DNA of 64,000 bases from Thermopolyspora sp044507605 (GTDB taxonomy: Bacteria; Actinomycetota; Actinomycetes; Streptosporangiales; Streptosporangiaceae), in contig JBIQJI010000021.1 in assembly GCA_044507605.1 (NCBI GenBank), positions 1 to 64,000 on the forward strand, in the 5' to 3' direction. The notes under the pieces were generated by a model. That model ran no database searches. It saw nothing but the letters and a program-made list of their open reading frames with translations, and was not told where the DNA came from. The translations under genes were made by a program, and so were the position numbers. Of the stretch, positions 24,729 through 32,622 are shown piece by piece. Every line of letters starts with the position of its first letter. Position 1 is the stretch's first letter.

Positions 24729-25913
24729 ATGACATCCGCGTCCACGCCGACCAGTGCAGGCCGGCCGTCCCCTCCCGACCGGCCACCGGAGCCCCAGCGG
24801 GCCGCCGGGGCGGGCGCGGCGGGGGCGTTCACCGTGCTGGCCGGCACCCTCATGTCGCTGATCGGCACGAGCTGGGACATCCAGTGGCATGTCGACGTCG
24901 GCCCCGACACCTTCTTCACGCTTCCCCACCTGGTGCTGTACTCCGGCAGCGCCGTCGCCGGCATCGCGAGCCTGGTCATGGTGCTGCGCGCCACGTTCGC
25001 CCAACGCGCCGGACGTCCCGCCGACCCCGCCGCCGGCGGCGGCCCGGTCCGGGTGCTCGGCGGCACGTTCACCGCGCCCCTCGGGTATCTCGTCGCCGGA
25101 ACCGGCGGCGCGCTGTTCCTGCTGTACGGCCTGCTGGACCTGTGGTGGCACTCCCTGTACGGCTTCGACGCGGTGCTGAACTCCCCGCCGCACGTCGCCC
25201 TGTTCATCTCCATCAGCCTGACCATGGTGGGCTGCGTCATCGTCTTCTCGGCCGCCCGCGCGCGGCGCTGGGGCCGGGTGGGGCTCGTCTTGACCATTCC
25301 GGTGCTGATGACGTTCGCGCCCATGACCGTCAACGCCTTCAACGGGCTGCGCCTCCCCGTCGACCCCAAGTTCGCGGGCACCGTATTCTTCGCCGTCTGT
25401 TTCGTGCTCGTGGGCGTGTTCACCCTGCGTCGCGGGCGGGTGGCCCTGTCCATCGCGGTCGCGCTCGGCGTGCTGCAGCTGTTCCTCTGGTGGTTTGCGC
25501 CATGGGCGACGGAACACTACGCGGACTCGGTGGGGCTGCCCCTGCGCGACAACCTGCTGGACCTGTTTCCGCAGCTCGCCTCCGGCATCCCGATGTTCAT
25601 GCTCGCGTCGGCGCTGGCGATGGAGGCGCTGCTGGGGCTGGGGCGCCGGCGCGGCTGGTCGGTGCGCCGGCTGCCCCAGCTCACCGGTGCGGCCGGCGGC
25701 CTGGTGGTCGCCCTCTCCATGGTCGTGCAGACGTCGATGTTCCGCGGCGGGGTGGGCGGCGGGCCGATGGGACGGGCCGGCACGTCCGTGACCGGGCTGG
25801 TGGCCGACGCGGTCATCGGGCTGGTGTTCGGCGCCCTCGCCGGTCACCTCGCCGTGCGCTTCGCCGTCCTGCTGCACCTCGACACCCCCGCCGCCGACCA
25901 GGAAGGCCGCTGA
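24729..25913 (+). CDS. Polytopic membrane protein with paired W-H/P-H motifs
   Basis: 394 residues, about 8-9 membrane helices, no family I can name. A repeated signature stands out: SWDIQWHVDVGPDTFFTLPH and, about 100 residues later, DLWWHSLYGFDAVLNSPPH, i.e. WH-x3-G-x-D then P-H. The histidines and aromatic residues at helix edges suggest metal or heme ligands, matching the His/Met-rich neighbours. ATG 24729 follows AGAGAGG. Part of the four-gene operon 22457-26531. Confidence 0.7.
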   Translation: MTSASTPTSAGRPSPPDRPPEPQRAAGAGAAGAFTVLAGTLMSLIGTSWDIQWHVDVGPDTFFTLPHLVLYSGSAVAGIASLVMVLRATFAQRAGRPADPAAGGGPVRVLGGTFTAPLGYLVAGTGGALFLLYGLLDLWWHSLYGFDAVLNSPPHVALFISISLTMVGCVIVFSAARARRWGRVGLVLTIPVLMTFAPMTVNAFNGLRLPVDPKFAGTVFFAVCFVLVGVFTLRRGRVALSIAVALGVLQLFLWWFAPWATEHYADSVGLPLRDNLLDLFPQLASGIPMFMLASALAMEALLGLGRRRGWSVRRLPQLTGAAGGLVVALSMVVQTSMFRGGVGGGPMGRAGTSVTGLVADAVIGLVFGALAGHLAVRFAVLLHLDTPAADQEGR

Positions 25914-25916
25914 CCC

Positions 25917-26531
25917 ATGCGCCCCGCAACGCCGCCCCCGCTACGGGCCCGCGCCCGCGCCCTGCTCCTCGCCCTGTGCGCCATGGCCGCAGCGATCGTG
26001 CTCTCGGCCGCGCCGGCACCGGTGTACGCGGCCGACGAGCCCGAGCATGAGTACGCACCGGTCGAGATCGTCCACACCGAGCAGGTGCAGGCCGGCCCGT
26101 ACCGTCTGATCGTGGGCTTTTCCACGTGGCCGCTGCGGGCGATGCAATCCCTGGACTTCACGTTCGTCCCGGCCGGCGGCCTGACCGGCAAATCCGGCAT
26201 GCTCAGCATGGCCGGGCCGGGCATGAAGCCGGGGATGCGCCAGGTGAGCCGGCTGGTCCGCCACCCGCGCAAGCGGTCCGTCTGGGGCCTGGACGTCCGG
26301 GCCCTGCCCACGCCCGGAACGTGGACCTTCACCTTCATGATCGACGGCCCGAAGGGCCGGGGCACGGGCACCCTCGGCGGCATCACCGTGCTCGACCAGC
26401 CCGGCCCTCCGCTGGCGCTCAGCTGGACCCTGTGCGCCCTACCCGTCCTCGGCCTGATCGCCTTCCTGATCGTCGCCTGGCGACGCCACCGCCCGTCCCG
26501 CCACCTCGCCGTGGTGGGCGTCTGGACCTGA
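25917..26531 (+). CDS. Secreted, C-terminally anchored YtkA-like protein
   Basis: 204 residues: signal peptide ending about ...VYAADEPEHEY, a beta domain (AGPYRLIVGFSTWPL, then LDFTFVP, GLDVRALPTPGTWTF) and a C-terminal membrane segment with a short basic tail. Met-rich patch GMLSMAGPGMKPGM. It starts three bases after the polytopic protein's stop and closes the operon. Its last 93 bases are also the antisense end of the convergent epoxide hydrolase gene. Confidence 0.68.
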   Translation: MRPATPPPLRARARALLLALCAMAAAIVLSAAPAPVYAADEPEHEYAPVEIVHTEQVQAGPYRLIVGFSTWPLRAMQSLDFTFVPAGGLTGKSGMLSMAGPGMKPGMRQVSRLVRHPRKRSVWGLDVRALPTPGTWTFTFMIDGPKGRGTGTLGGITVLDQPGPPLALSWTLCALPVLGLIAFLIVAWRRHRPSRHLAVVGVWT

Positions 26532-27653
26532 ACCACCGGTGCGGGCTTCGCGCGTGATGAGCGTGAAGAAGGCCCGGACGTCCTCGGCGAGCAGGTCCGG
26601 CACCTCCATCGCGGCGAAATGGCCGCCGCGATCGAACTCCGACCAGTGCCTGATGTCGTACACCCGCTCGGCCAGCGGCCGCACCGACAGCGTGATGTCG
26701 TGCGCGAACACCGCCACGCCGAGCGGCACCGGGCACGGTCTCAGCCCTCGCGGAGTCTCGCGGTGCAGCCGGGCAGAGGAGGCGGCGGTGGCGGTCAGCC
26801 AGTACAGCGAGACGTCGGTGAGGAGGCGGTCGTCGCCGAGCTGCGAGCGCGGGTCGGTCCACTGGGCGAAGCGCTCGGCGATCCAGGCCAGCTGGCCGAC
26901 CGGCGAGTCGGTCAGCGCGTAGCCGACGGTCTGCGGGGTGGTGGCCTGCAGCGCCTGGTACGGCGGCCGGTTCGCCATCAGCCGCCGGACCTTGTCGAGC
27001 CGGGCCTCGTCCGCTTCGGACAGGTCGACGCCGGCGTCCGGGACGGGCGGGGTCGGCAGGTAGTTGACGTGCACGCCGACCACCCGCTCGGGTGCCACCG
27101 AACCGAGCACTATCGAGATGCCCGAGCCGAAGTCGCCGCCCTGCGCGCCGTAGCGCTCGTAGCCGAGGCGGCGCATGAGCTCGGCCCAGGCCCGGGCGAC
27201 GCGGACGATGTCCCAGCCGCGTTCGTGGGTCGGCCCGGAGAAGCCGTATCCGGGGATGGACGGGATGACCAGGTGGAAGTCGCGTGACAGCGGCTCGATC
27301 ACGTCGAGGAACTCCAGGAACGAGCCGGGCCAGCCGTGGGTGAGGATCAGCGCTAGTGCGTCCGGTCGCGCGGACCGGACGTGGACGAAGTGGATGTTCT
27401 GCCCGTCGATCTCGGTGGTGAAGTGGGGCGGCTCGTTGAGCCGGGCCTCGTGTGCACGCCAGTCGTAGCCGGTGCGCCAGTAGCCGGCGAGCTCCTTGAG
27501 CCGGGCGAGCGGGAAGCCGTAGTCCCACCCGGCGCCGGCGACCTCGTTGGGCCAGCGGGTGCGGGCGAGCCGGTCGGTCAGGTCGTCGAGGTCGGCCTGG
27601 GGGACCGCGATGCGGAACGGCTTGATCAGGGTCGGCGTCGTGCCGAAACTCAT
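26439..27653 (-). CDS. Epoxide hydrolase with EHN domain
   Basis: 404 residues. N-terminal epoxide-hydrolase domain (IKPFRIAVPQADLDDLTDRL, then WDYGFPLARLKEL) and alpha/beta-hydrolase fold with oxyanion motif HGWPGS, nucleophile Asp in GGDFGS and His in GGHFAAMEVP. It hydrolyses epoxides to diols in the cytoplasm. ATG 27653 has TTTGGAG upstream. Homologous sequence ends at about AFFTLITREA; an extra ~35-residue polar tail reads antisense through the 3' end of the gene at 25917-26531. Divergent from a MarR gene with repeated operator-like sites, so it is probably induced by a MarR ligand. Confidence 0.9.
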   Translation of the reverse strand: MSFGTTPTLIKPFRIAVPQADLDDLTDRLARTRWPNEVAGAGWDYGFPLARLKELAGYWRTGYDWRAHEARLNEPPHFTTEIDGQNIHFVHVRSARPDALALILTHGWPGSFLEFLDVIEPLSRDFHLVIPSIPGYGFSGPTHERGWDIVRVARAWAELMRRLGYERYGAQGGDFGSGISIVLGSVAPERVVGVHVNYLPTPPVPDAGVDLSEADEARLDKVRRLMANRPPYQALQATTPQTVGYALTDSPVGQLAWIAERFAQWTDPRSQLGDDRLLTDVSLYWLTATAASSARLHRETPRGLRPCPVPLGVAVFAHDITLSVRPLAERVYDIRHWSEFDRGGHFAAMEVPDLLAEDVRAFFTLITREARTGGSGPDAHHGEVAGRAVASPGDDQEGDQAEDG

Positions 27654-27671
27654 TCGGGCTCCAAATGTTTG

Positions 27672-27727
27672 TCGCACTAACGTTTATCCTCCGAACGGTA
27701 GCACGATCGTTGGTAGCACAAACGATT
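27672..27727. promoter_or_regulatory. Repeated operator sites between epoxide hydrolase and MarR genes
   Basis: Two adjacent 15-base repeats, GGTAGCACGATCGTT (27697) and GGTAGCACAAACGATT (27712), plus a third related site TCGCACTAACGTTT (27672). All share GCAC-N(A/T)CG. They fill the 91-base divergent region in a local AT-rich patch and are the likely MarR binding sites. Confidence 0.6.
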
Positions 27728-27744
27728 AGGGGTAGGCTTGCCGC

Positions 27745-28215
27745 ATGGAGAACCGGTCCGAGCAGGCCACCGCCGAGTGGGAGAACCAGCCCAGCTGGCT
27801 GCTCACCCAGACCGCCAACCACGCGCACCGCCTGCTCGCCGACGGGTTCGCGGCCGTCCAGGCCCGCGGCTACCACTACCGCCTGCTGGCGACGCTGGAC
27901 AGGTTCGGCCCGGCCAGCCAGGCCGAGCTGGGCCGCCGCAGCGGCATCCACGTCAGCGACATGGTCGCGACGATCAACGAGCTCGCCGAGCGCGACCTGG
28001 TCGAGCGTGCACCCGACCCCTCCGATCGGCGGCGCAACATCATCTCGCTGACCGCCGCAGGCAAGCGACAGCTACGGCGACTGGAGAAACAACTGGCCGA
28101 TTGCCAGGACCAGCTGCTGGCCCCCCTGTCACCCGAAGACCGGCAGCGGCTGACCGATCTGCTGACCACGCTGCTCGACCACCACAACCGGCGAACCGGC
28201 ACGCCCGCGCTGTGA
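27745..28215 (+). CDS. MarR-family regulator divergent from epoxide hydrolase
   Basis: 156 residues. Winged helix with YRLLATLDRFGPASQAELGR, recognition helix region HVSDMVATINELAERDLV, and wing DPSDRRRNIISLTAAGKR. ATG 27745 lies 18 bases after the repeated operator motifs, so it should repress both itself and the epoxide hydrolase. Convergent with an unrelated HTH gene, nine bases apart. Confidence 0.9.
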   Translation: MENRSEQATAEWENQPSWLLTQTANHAHRLLADGFAAVQARGYHYRLLATLDRFGPASQAELGRRSGIHVSDMVATINELAERDLVERAPDPSDRRRNIISLTAAGKRQLRRLEKQLADCQDQLLAPLSPEDRQRLTDLLTTLLDHHNRRTGTPAL

Positions 28216-28224
28216 CGTTAGGCG

Positions 28225-28791
28225 TCAGGCGTGAGGCGGTGTGGAGCCGGCCTCGGGTGCGGGCGGCCGGTCGGCGGGGAACAGGATCGCGCTGAGCAGG
28301 TACGGCCTGCGGTCCGGTGAAGGGGCGTTGCCCAGCCGGTCGCCCAGCACCGCGAGCAGGTCGGCCGCCATCTCGCCGAGCTCATCGGGGCTGAGCCACA
28401 GGGTGCCCTGCCGGTAGGAGACCGAGTCGGCGACCGGGTCGGCGCCGTCGCGGTCCAGGTAGGCGTTGAACTCCGCGATCAGCACGGCCATGGCGGCGGC
28501 GAAGGCCCGGCGGTGGTCGTCGAGCGACATCGTGGCGGTCGCGCCGGCGTCGATCGTGGGACGGTCGCGGCGCAGCCGGTAACTGCGCTCGACGGCGCCG
28601 CGCACCCGCTGCTCGCCGTCCACCTCCAGGAAGCCGCCCTCGGTCAGCTGCGCGACCTGCCGGTACATCGTGATCTTCGGGATCTCGGGCATTCGGGCGC
28701 ACAGCTGCGCGATGGTCAGCGCGCCTCCCGCGGACAGGGCGTGCACGATGCGCAGCCGCACCGGGTGCAACAGCTGCTCGACGACGTCCAT
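28225..28791 (-). CDS. ArsR-like winged-helix regulator
   Basis: 188 residues. N-terminal winged helix (LLHPVRLRIVHALSAGGALT, then IAQLCARMPEIPKITMYRQV) and a helical C-terminal part (from about 90) of unknown ligand, resembling regulators with an ArsR-type HTH plus a DUF-type sensor. ATG 28791 lies next to an inverted repeat shared with the divergent hydrolase gene, so a regulator-target pair is likely. Metal-binding cysteines of true ArsR proteins are absent. Confidence 0.82.
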   Translation of the reverse strand: MDVVEQLLHPVRLRIVHALSAGGALTIAQLCARMPEIPKITMYRQVAQLTEGGFLEVDGEQRVRGAVERSYRLRRDRPTIDAGATATMSLDDHRRAFAAAMAVLIAEFNAYLDRDGADPVADSVSYRQGTLWLSPDELGEMAADLLAVLGDRLGNAPSPDRRPYLLSAILFPADRPPAPEAGSTPPHA

Positions 28792-28796
28792 GGCTC

Positions 28797-28820
28797 AACG
28801 GTTTCATATCCGATACCGTT
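28797..28820. promoter_or_regulatory. Inverted repeat between ArsR-like regulator and hydrolase
   Basis: AACGGT (28797-28802) and ACCGTT (28815-28820) with a 12-base AT-rich spacer, in the 63-base divergent region. Likely operator of the regulator. Confidence 0.5.
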
Positions 28821-28854
28821 ATCAAAAATGAAAATGGTCGTGAGGGGAGGCGGC

Positions 28855-29700
28855 ATGCGTCACATGCCGGGCCGGACGGTGCCGGTCAACGGGCGGCACG
28901 TCTACATCGAGGAGTCCGGCGAGGGACCGGACACGATCGTGTTCGAGGCGGGCGCCGGCTGCGGCCGGACCTGCTGGGACCCGGTGCTGCCGCTGCTGAC
29001 GGACCAGGCACGGCTGATCACCTACGACCGCGCCGGACGCCCCCTCAGCGGCGCCGTCACCCGGCGGCTCGGCATCGACGACCTGGCCGCCGACCTGGTC
29101 ACGATGACCGAGGCCGTCGTGCCGGGCGAGTTCGTGCTCGTCGCGCACAGCATGGGCGGCCTCGTCGCCCGCCGCGCCGCCGAACAACTGGGATCCCGCC
29201 TGCGGGGCCTGCTGCTCCTCGACCCCACGCCCGAGACCGCCCCCGTGTACGACACGTGGGACCAGACCACCAAGAAGATCGACCGCATGCTGGCCGTCTC
29301 GCAGACGCTCGGCCGGATCCCCGCCCTGGCGCGGCTGTTCAGCGCGAACATCCGCCGCCTGTACCCCGCCGACACCTACCAGGCCATGCTCGCCGAAGAC
29401 TTCACCCCCGTCGGCATCTCCCAGACCCGTACGGAAATGCAGGCGGTCGCCGCCGCCATCCCGCAGTTCCGCGCCCAGTCGCCCCGGCCCCCGAAATGCC
29501 CCACGATCACGCTGTCGGCGACCCACGCCGCCAAAGGCCGCGAGCGCCAGAACGCCGCCATCCGCGAACATCAGCGCCGCTACACCGAACACCTCCCCGA
29601 CGGACACTACGAGGAGGTCTCCTCAGGGCACCTCATCCAGGCCGAACAACCCCTCCTCGTCGCCGACCGCGCAAGCGGCCTGCTCCGCACGACGCCCTGA
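28855..29700 (+). CDS. Alpha/beta-hydrolase
   Basis: 281 residues. Canonical fold: FEAGAGCGRTCWDPVLPLL oxyanion region, nucleophile elbow VAHSMGGLVARRAA, acid in LLLLDPTPE or later, catalytic His in SSGHLIQAEQP. Substrate unknown. Earlier in-frame ATGs (28828, 28834) exist, but AGGGGAGG sits directly upstream of ATG 28855. Divergent from, and probably controlled by, the ArsR-like regulator through the shared inverted repeat. Confidence 0.85.
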   Translation: MRHMPGRTVPVNGRHVYIEESGEGPDTIVFEAGAGCGRTCWDPVLPLLTDQARLITYDRAGRPLSGAVTRRLGIDDLAADLVTMTEAVVPGEFVLVAHSMGGLVARRAAEQLGSRLRGLLLLDPTPETAPVYDTWDQTTKKIDRMLAVSQTLGRIPALARLFSANIRRLYPADTYQAMLAEDFTPVGISQTRTEMQAVAAAIPQFRAQSPRPPKCPTITLSATHAAKGRERQNAAIREHQRRYTEHLPDGHYEEVSSGHLIQAEQPLLVADRASGLLRTTP

Positions 29701-29796
29701 TCGGCCCACCCGCGACCGACACCACCGCCCGGCCTTGTCGGGACGACGCGCGACGGCGGGGAAAATCGCTGGCGGGCCGCCCGGCCGGAGAGCAGG

Positions 29797-30366
29797 ATGA
29801 CCAGAATGGGCGACGAACCACAGCGGTGGAGCAAGGCGACCGTCTACCCGGACATGTGGGCAGACCCGGATGAAGACCCCCGCGACAACGACCAGGCCAG
29901 CCCTGACGGCGAACTGGCGACACTGCAGGACTTCCTCAAGAACTACCGGCTGACCCTGCTGATGAAGTGCGAAGGACTCGACGCGGAACAGCTCGCCCGG
30001 CGGTCGGTGCCACCGTCGACCATGTCGCTGCTCGGCCTGCTCCGGCACCTCGCCAGTGCCGAGCGAGACTGGCGCGGCTGGACCATGCCCGGCGACCCCC
30101 CGGCGAAGCTGTACGGCAAGAGAGACGCCGACTTCGATGGCGCGGTCGCCGACCAGGCGGTGGTGGACGCGGCGTACGCCGACCTGGCCCGCGAACAGGC
30201 CGCCACCGACGCCGTGCTGGCCGAGCACCCCGACCTCGGCGAACGGCTGGGCAAAGACGCCATCTCCGTGCGCGAACTGCTCGTGCACCGCATCGAGGAG
30301 TACGCCCGCCACTGCGGCCACGCCGACCTGCTCCGCGAACGCATCGACGGCCGCGTGGGCCAGTGA
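29797..30366 (+). CDS. DinB-like (DUF664) protein
   Basis: 189 residues. Four-helix DinB/DUF664 fold with the metal-site segment LLGLLRHLASAERDWRGW and a second His site HRIEEYARHCGHADLLRE. Members include mycothiol-dependent enzymes and many uncharacterised proteins; the actual reaction here is unknown. ATG 29797 is preceded by GAGCAGG. Confidence 0.85.
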   Translation: MTRMGDEPQRWSKATVYPDMWADPDEDPRDNDQASPDGELATLQDFLKNYRLTLLMKCEGLDAEQLARRSVPPSTMSLLGLLRHLASAERDWRGWTMPGDPPAKLYGKRDADFDGAVADQAVVDAAYADLAREQAATDAVLAEHPDLGERLGKDAISVRELLVHRIEEYARHCGHADLLRERIDGRVGQ

Positions 30367-30398
30367 GCCGCTGAACGCCGACCCGCCGGCGGCACCAC

Positions 30399-30782
30399 CT
30401 ACCGAACCCGCCCCAGATCAGCTGGAAAGTGCGGGTTCTCGATCACGCCGACCAACGTGCCGTCGGGAGCCTTGAGCGTGGCGGTGCGAATCCCGTTGCC
30501 GTAGTCGGTCACCGGGGCGTGCACGCTCGCCCCGGCCTCCCGCAGCGCGTCCGCCGCCCGACCGGCGTCGTCGACCCCCCAATAGGTGACCGGCCCCGGC
30601 CCGCTCTCGGCATGCCCATGCGGGTCGAGCGCGAGCTCATAGCCCCCGACATCGAAGCCCACGTAGAAGGGCTCGTCGAAGTAGGGCTCGACCCCGAGCA
30701 CCATCGACCACCATCGCTTCGCGGTGGCCAGATCGTGCACGGGATAGATCACCGTGCGCAGTCCAAGGAACATGCCGGTCAT
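30399..30782 (-). CDS. VOC-family (glyoxalase-like) protein
   Basis: 127 residues, one glyoxalase/bleomycin-resistance unit pair: VIYPVHDLATAKRWWSMVLG, then VEPYFDEPFYVGFDVGGYEL, and the second beta unit ending TATLKAPDGTLVGVIENPHF. Possible metal ligands His (YPVHD) and Glu (GVIENP). Function unknown; the family covers dioxygenases, epimerases and drug-binding proteins. Start ATG 30782, with ATG 30773 an alternative; neither has a strong ribosome site. Confidence 0.85.
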   Translation of the reverse strand: MTGMFLGLRTVIYPVHDLATAKRWWSMVLGVEPYFDEPFYVGFDVGGYELALDPHGHAESGPGPVTYWGVDDAGRAADALREAGASVHAPVTDYGNGIRTATLKAPDGTLVGVIENPHFPADLGRVR

Positions 30783-30832
30783 GCTATTGAGCGACGCCGA
30801 CACTTCCAGGTCCGCGGCTCTGGAGTCTTTGA

Positions 30833-30967
30833 CACGCCACGTACGCGATCGCCGAAGGCGCAACCTCCGGTCGCCTGGCCTGCGAACGCCCTGACCGGCG
30901 CGGGGGAGAGCCGGAAATCCGCGCCATCGTCACCAACGGCGTCGAGACCTTCCTCCGCGCCTGCTAG
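30833..30967 (+). pseudogene. Possible C-terminal fragment of a TetR-type regulator
   Basis: An open segment reads ATYAIAEGATSGRLACERPD and ends EIRAIVTNGVETFLRAC, resembling the last helices of TetR regulators. A stop codon lies directly upstream and no HTH is nearby. Tentative remnant. Confidence 0.3.
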
Positions 30968-30990
30968 TGATCTTTTTCGGGGAGCCCTCG

Positions 30991-31806
30991 CTAGGAGTCG
31001 GAGCTCGCGGTCTCCTCGTCGGAGGGGATCGCGATGTCCATCTTGGCGCCCCAGCCGGTCAGGCGAGCATCGGTGATGGTGGTCTTCCAGCGTTTGGCGC
31101 CGTTGTCCGTGCCGAGCGGTCCGGTCCGGGTGGTCCACACCCTGCGCACCAGTTGGTCCTTGCCCAACCAGATCCGCCACGAGACCTCGCGCTTGGCCTC
31201 CTTCCCCTTGGGCCCCTTGCCGGTGAAGCTGTACTGGTCGCGGTAGGCGGGAGAGATCTTGTAGAGCTCGCCCAGGGTGAGCGTCCCCTGGTAGATCGTG
31301 GTGCGAGTGCTGTCGTAGACGCCTCCGGCGTTCTTGGCCTCGGCCGTGGCCAATACCGCCTTCAGCGTGGCAGGCCGGACGAGGTCGATCCCGCCGGACT
31401 CGAGAAACGGACGGATCTTCTTGGACTCTGAGAGGACGACCCAACTCTTCCCCTCCGGAGCGGGGCAGAGCCAGCCCTGGCAGAACGTCCGGCCGTCGAT
31501 CGTGATGAACCGCGGGGCGGGCTTGGGGACGCGATCGTCAGCAACGTCCAGGACATCGAGCGCCGCCACAGTTCCCTTGCCGAACTCGGCGCGGATTTTC
31601 TTCCGAAAAGCCGTCCTTTCCCCGTCTTCCCTGATATTGGTCGTGACCTCAGACATGGTCACGCCCCGGCCCTCGACGATCTGATGTCTGAGGGCGTCGG
31701 CAGGCCCGAACGTGGCCGTTCCAGCGCTCGCCGGGGTGACGGCTGCGGTCACCGCGAGGGACGCGGTCACCGCGACAATCGTCGTGCTGGCTGCTAATCG
31801 CACCAT
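30991..31806 (-). CDS. Secreted protein of unknown function
   Basis: 271 residues with a Sec signal peptide (MVRLAASTTIVAVTASLAV, cleavage after ASA-G). The mature part is rich in Lys and beta-prone segments, with RTFCQGWLCPAPEGKSWV (two close cysteines) and IYQGTLTLGELYKISPAYRD, reminiscent of actinobacterial LppX/LprG-like or LolA-like carriers but without a lipobox. No confident family. ATG 31806 has GAGAGAG upstream. Monocistronic by position. Confidence 0.75.
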   Translation of the reverse strand: MVRLAASTTIVAVTASLAVTAAVTPASAGTATFGPADALRHQIVEGRGVTMSEVTTNIREDGERTAFRKKIRAEFGKGTVAALDVLDVADDRVPKPAPRFITIDGRTFCQGWLCPAPEGKSWVVLSESKKIRPFLESGGIDLVRPATLKAVLATAEAKNAGGVYDSTRTTIYQGTLTLGELYKISPAYRDQYSFTGKGPKGKEAKREVSWRIWLGKDQLVRRVWTTRTGPLGTDNGAKRWKTTITDARLTGWGAKMDIAIPSDEETASSDS

Positions 31807-31905
31807 CCGCGCTCTCTCTATCTGTATCGGACGGACACCGCTGATCTTCTCGCCTTGGGGTCTCCGTGGAATCACGGGTGAACTCCGAAGGCATTCAGAC
31901 TCAAA

Positions 31906-32454
31906 TCACGAAACTTCGGCCTCGGGCCAGGCGCTGCTGAGGATTTCGGTGACGGTTTCGTCGGGGGACTGGTGGGAAGTGTCGAGCCAGAGGCCGATAT
32001 GCGGGGTCTCGGTGCGGAGGCCGTGGTCGAGGGCCTCGATGGTCCAGCGGTCGTAGGCGGTCTTGCCGCGGGCCGCCTCGCGGGCGGCCACCGCTTCGGG
32101 GGTGGGGGCGAGGACGACGACGAGGAGGGGGCGTTGGCGGATCAGGCCGATCGTCTCGGTGAGGTGGGTGCCGAGGATGACGTCCTGGGCGACCACGGTG
32201 AAGCCCGCGCGGAAGTACTCGTCGCAGGTGAGGGCGGTCAGGCGGTGGCGTAGGCGCAACTGGCGGACGGCTTCGGGGGTGGGGTCGGGGGTCATGTCGG
32301 CCCGGCCGTTGATCACCATGCGGCGGTACAGGTCGCCCCGGACGTGCACCGAGCGGGGCAGGCGCTCGGCCAGCAGTTGGGCGATGGTCGACTTGCCGGC
32401 CGCCTGGATACCCGTGACGAGGATGATGGCCTGCCGGTGCGGTGGTGAGGTCAG
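31906..32454 (-). CDS. P-loop kinase resembling chloramphenicol phosphotransferase-like proteins
   Basis: About 182 residues. P-loop GIQAAGKST, a VHVRGDLYRRMV segment and VVAQDVILGTHL match small AAA-type kinases of the chloramphenicol-phosphotransferase-like group. Substrate unknown. Start choice is unusual: a perfect AGGAGG lies six bases before an in-frame CTG (32454), while no ATG or GTG is near the conserved start. The next upstream ATG (about 32541) would add ~29 unrelated residues with no ribosome site. The gene is divergent from the C45 acyltransferase. Confidence 0.75.
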   Translation of the reverse strand: MTSPPHRQAIILVTGIQAAGKSTIAQLLAERLPRSVHVRGDLYRRMVINGRADMTPDPTPEAVRQLRLRHRLTALTCDEYFRAGFTVVAQDVILGTHLTETIGLIRQRPLLVVVLAPTPEAVAAREAARGKTAYDRWTIEALDHGLRTETPHIGLWLDTSHQSPDETVTEILSSAWPEAEVS

Positions 32455-32622
32455 GGCCGTCCTCCTGGTTCGATGGCTGTCGCAGGCCGGGCCGGGCTCG
32501 CGTTCAGCGGATCGTCGGATGTGGTGCCAGGGCGCCATTGTGGACGGTCGGCTGGTGAATCTCCCGAACAATGGGTTAGGTTGCCCGCGCTTCATCCGAT
32601 TCTCACAGGAGGAGTGCGGCCT

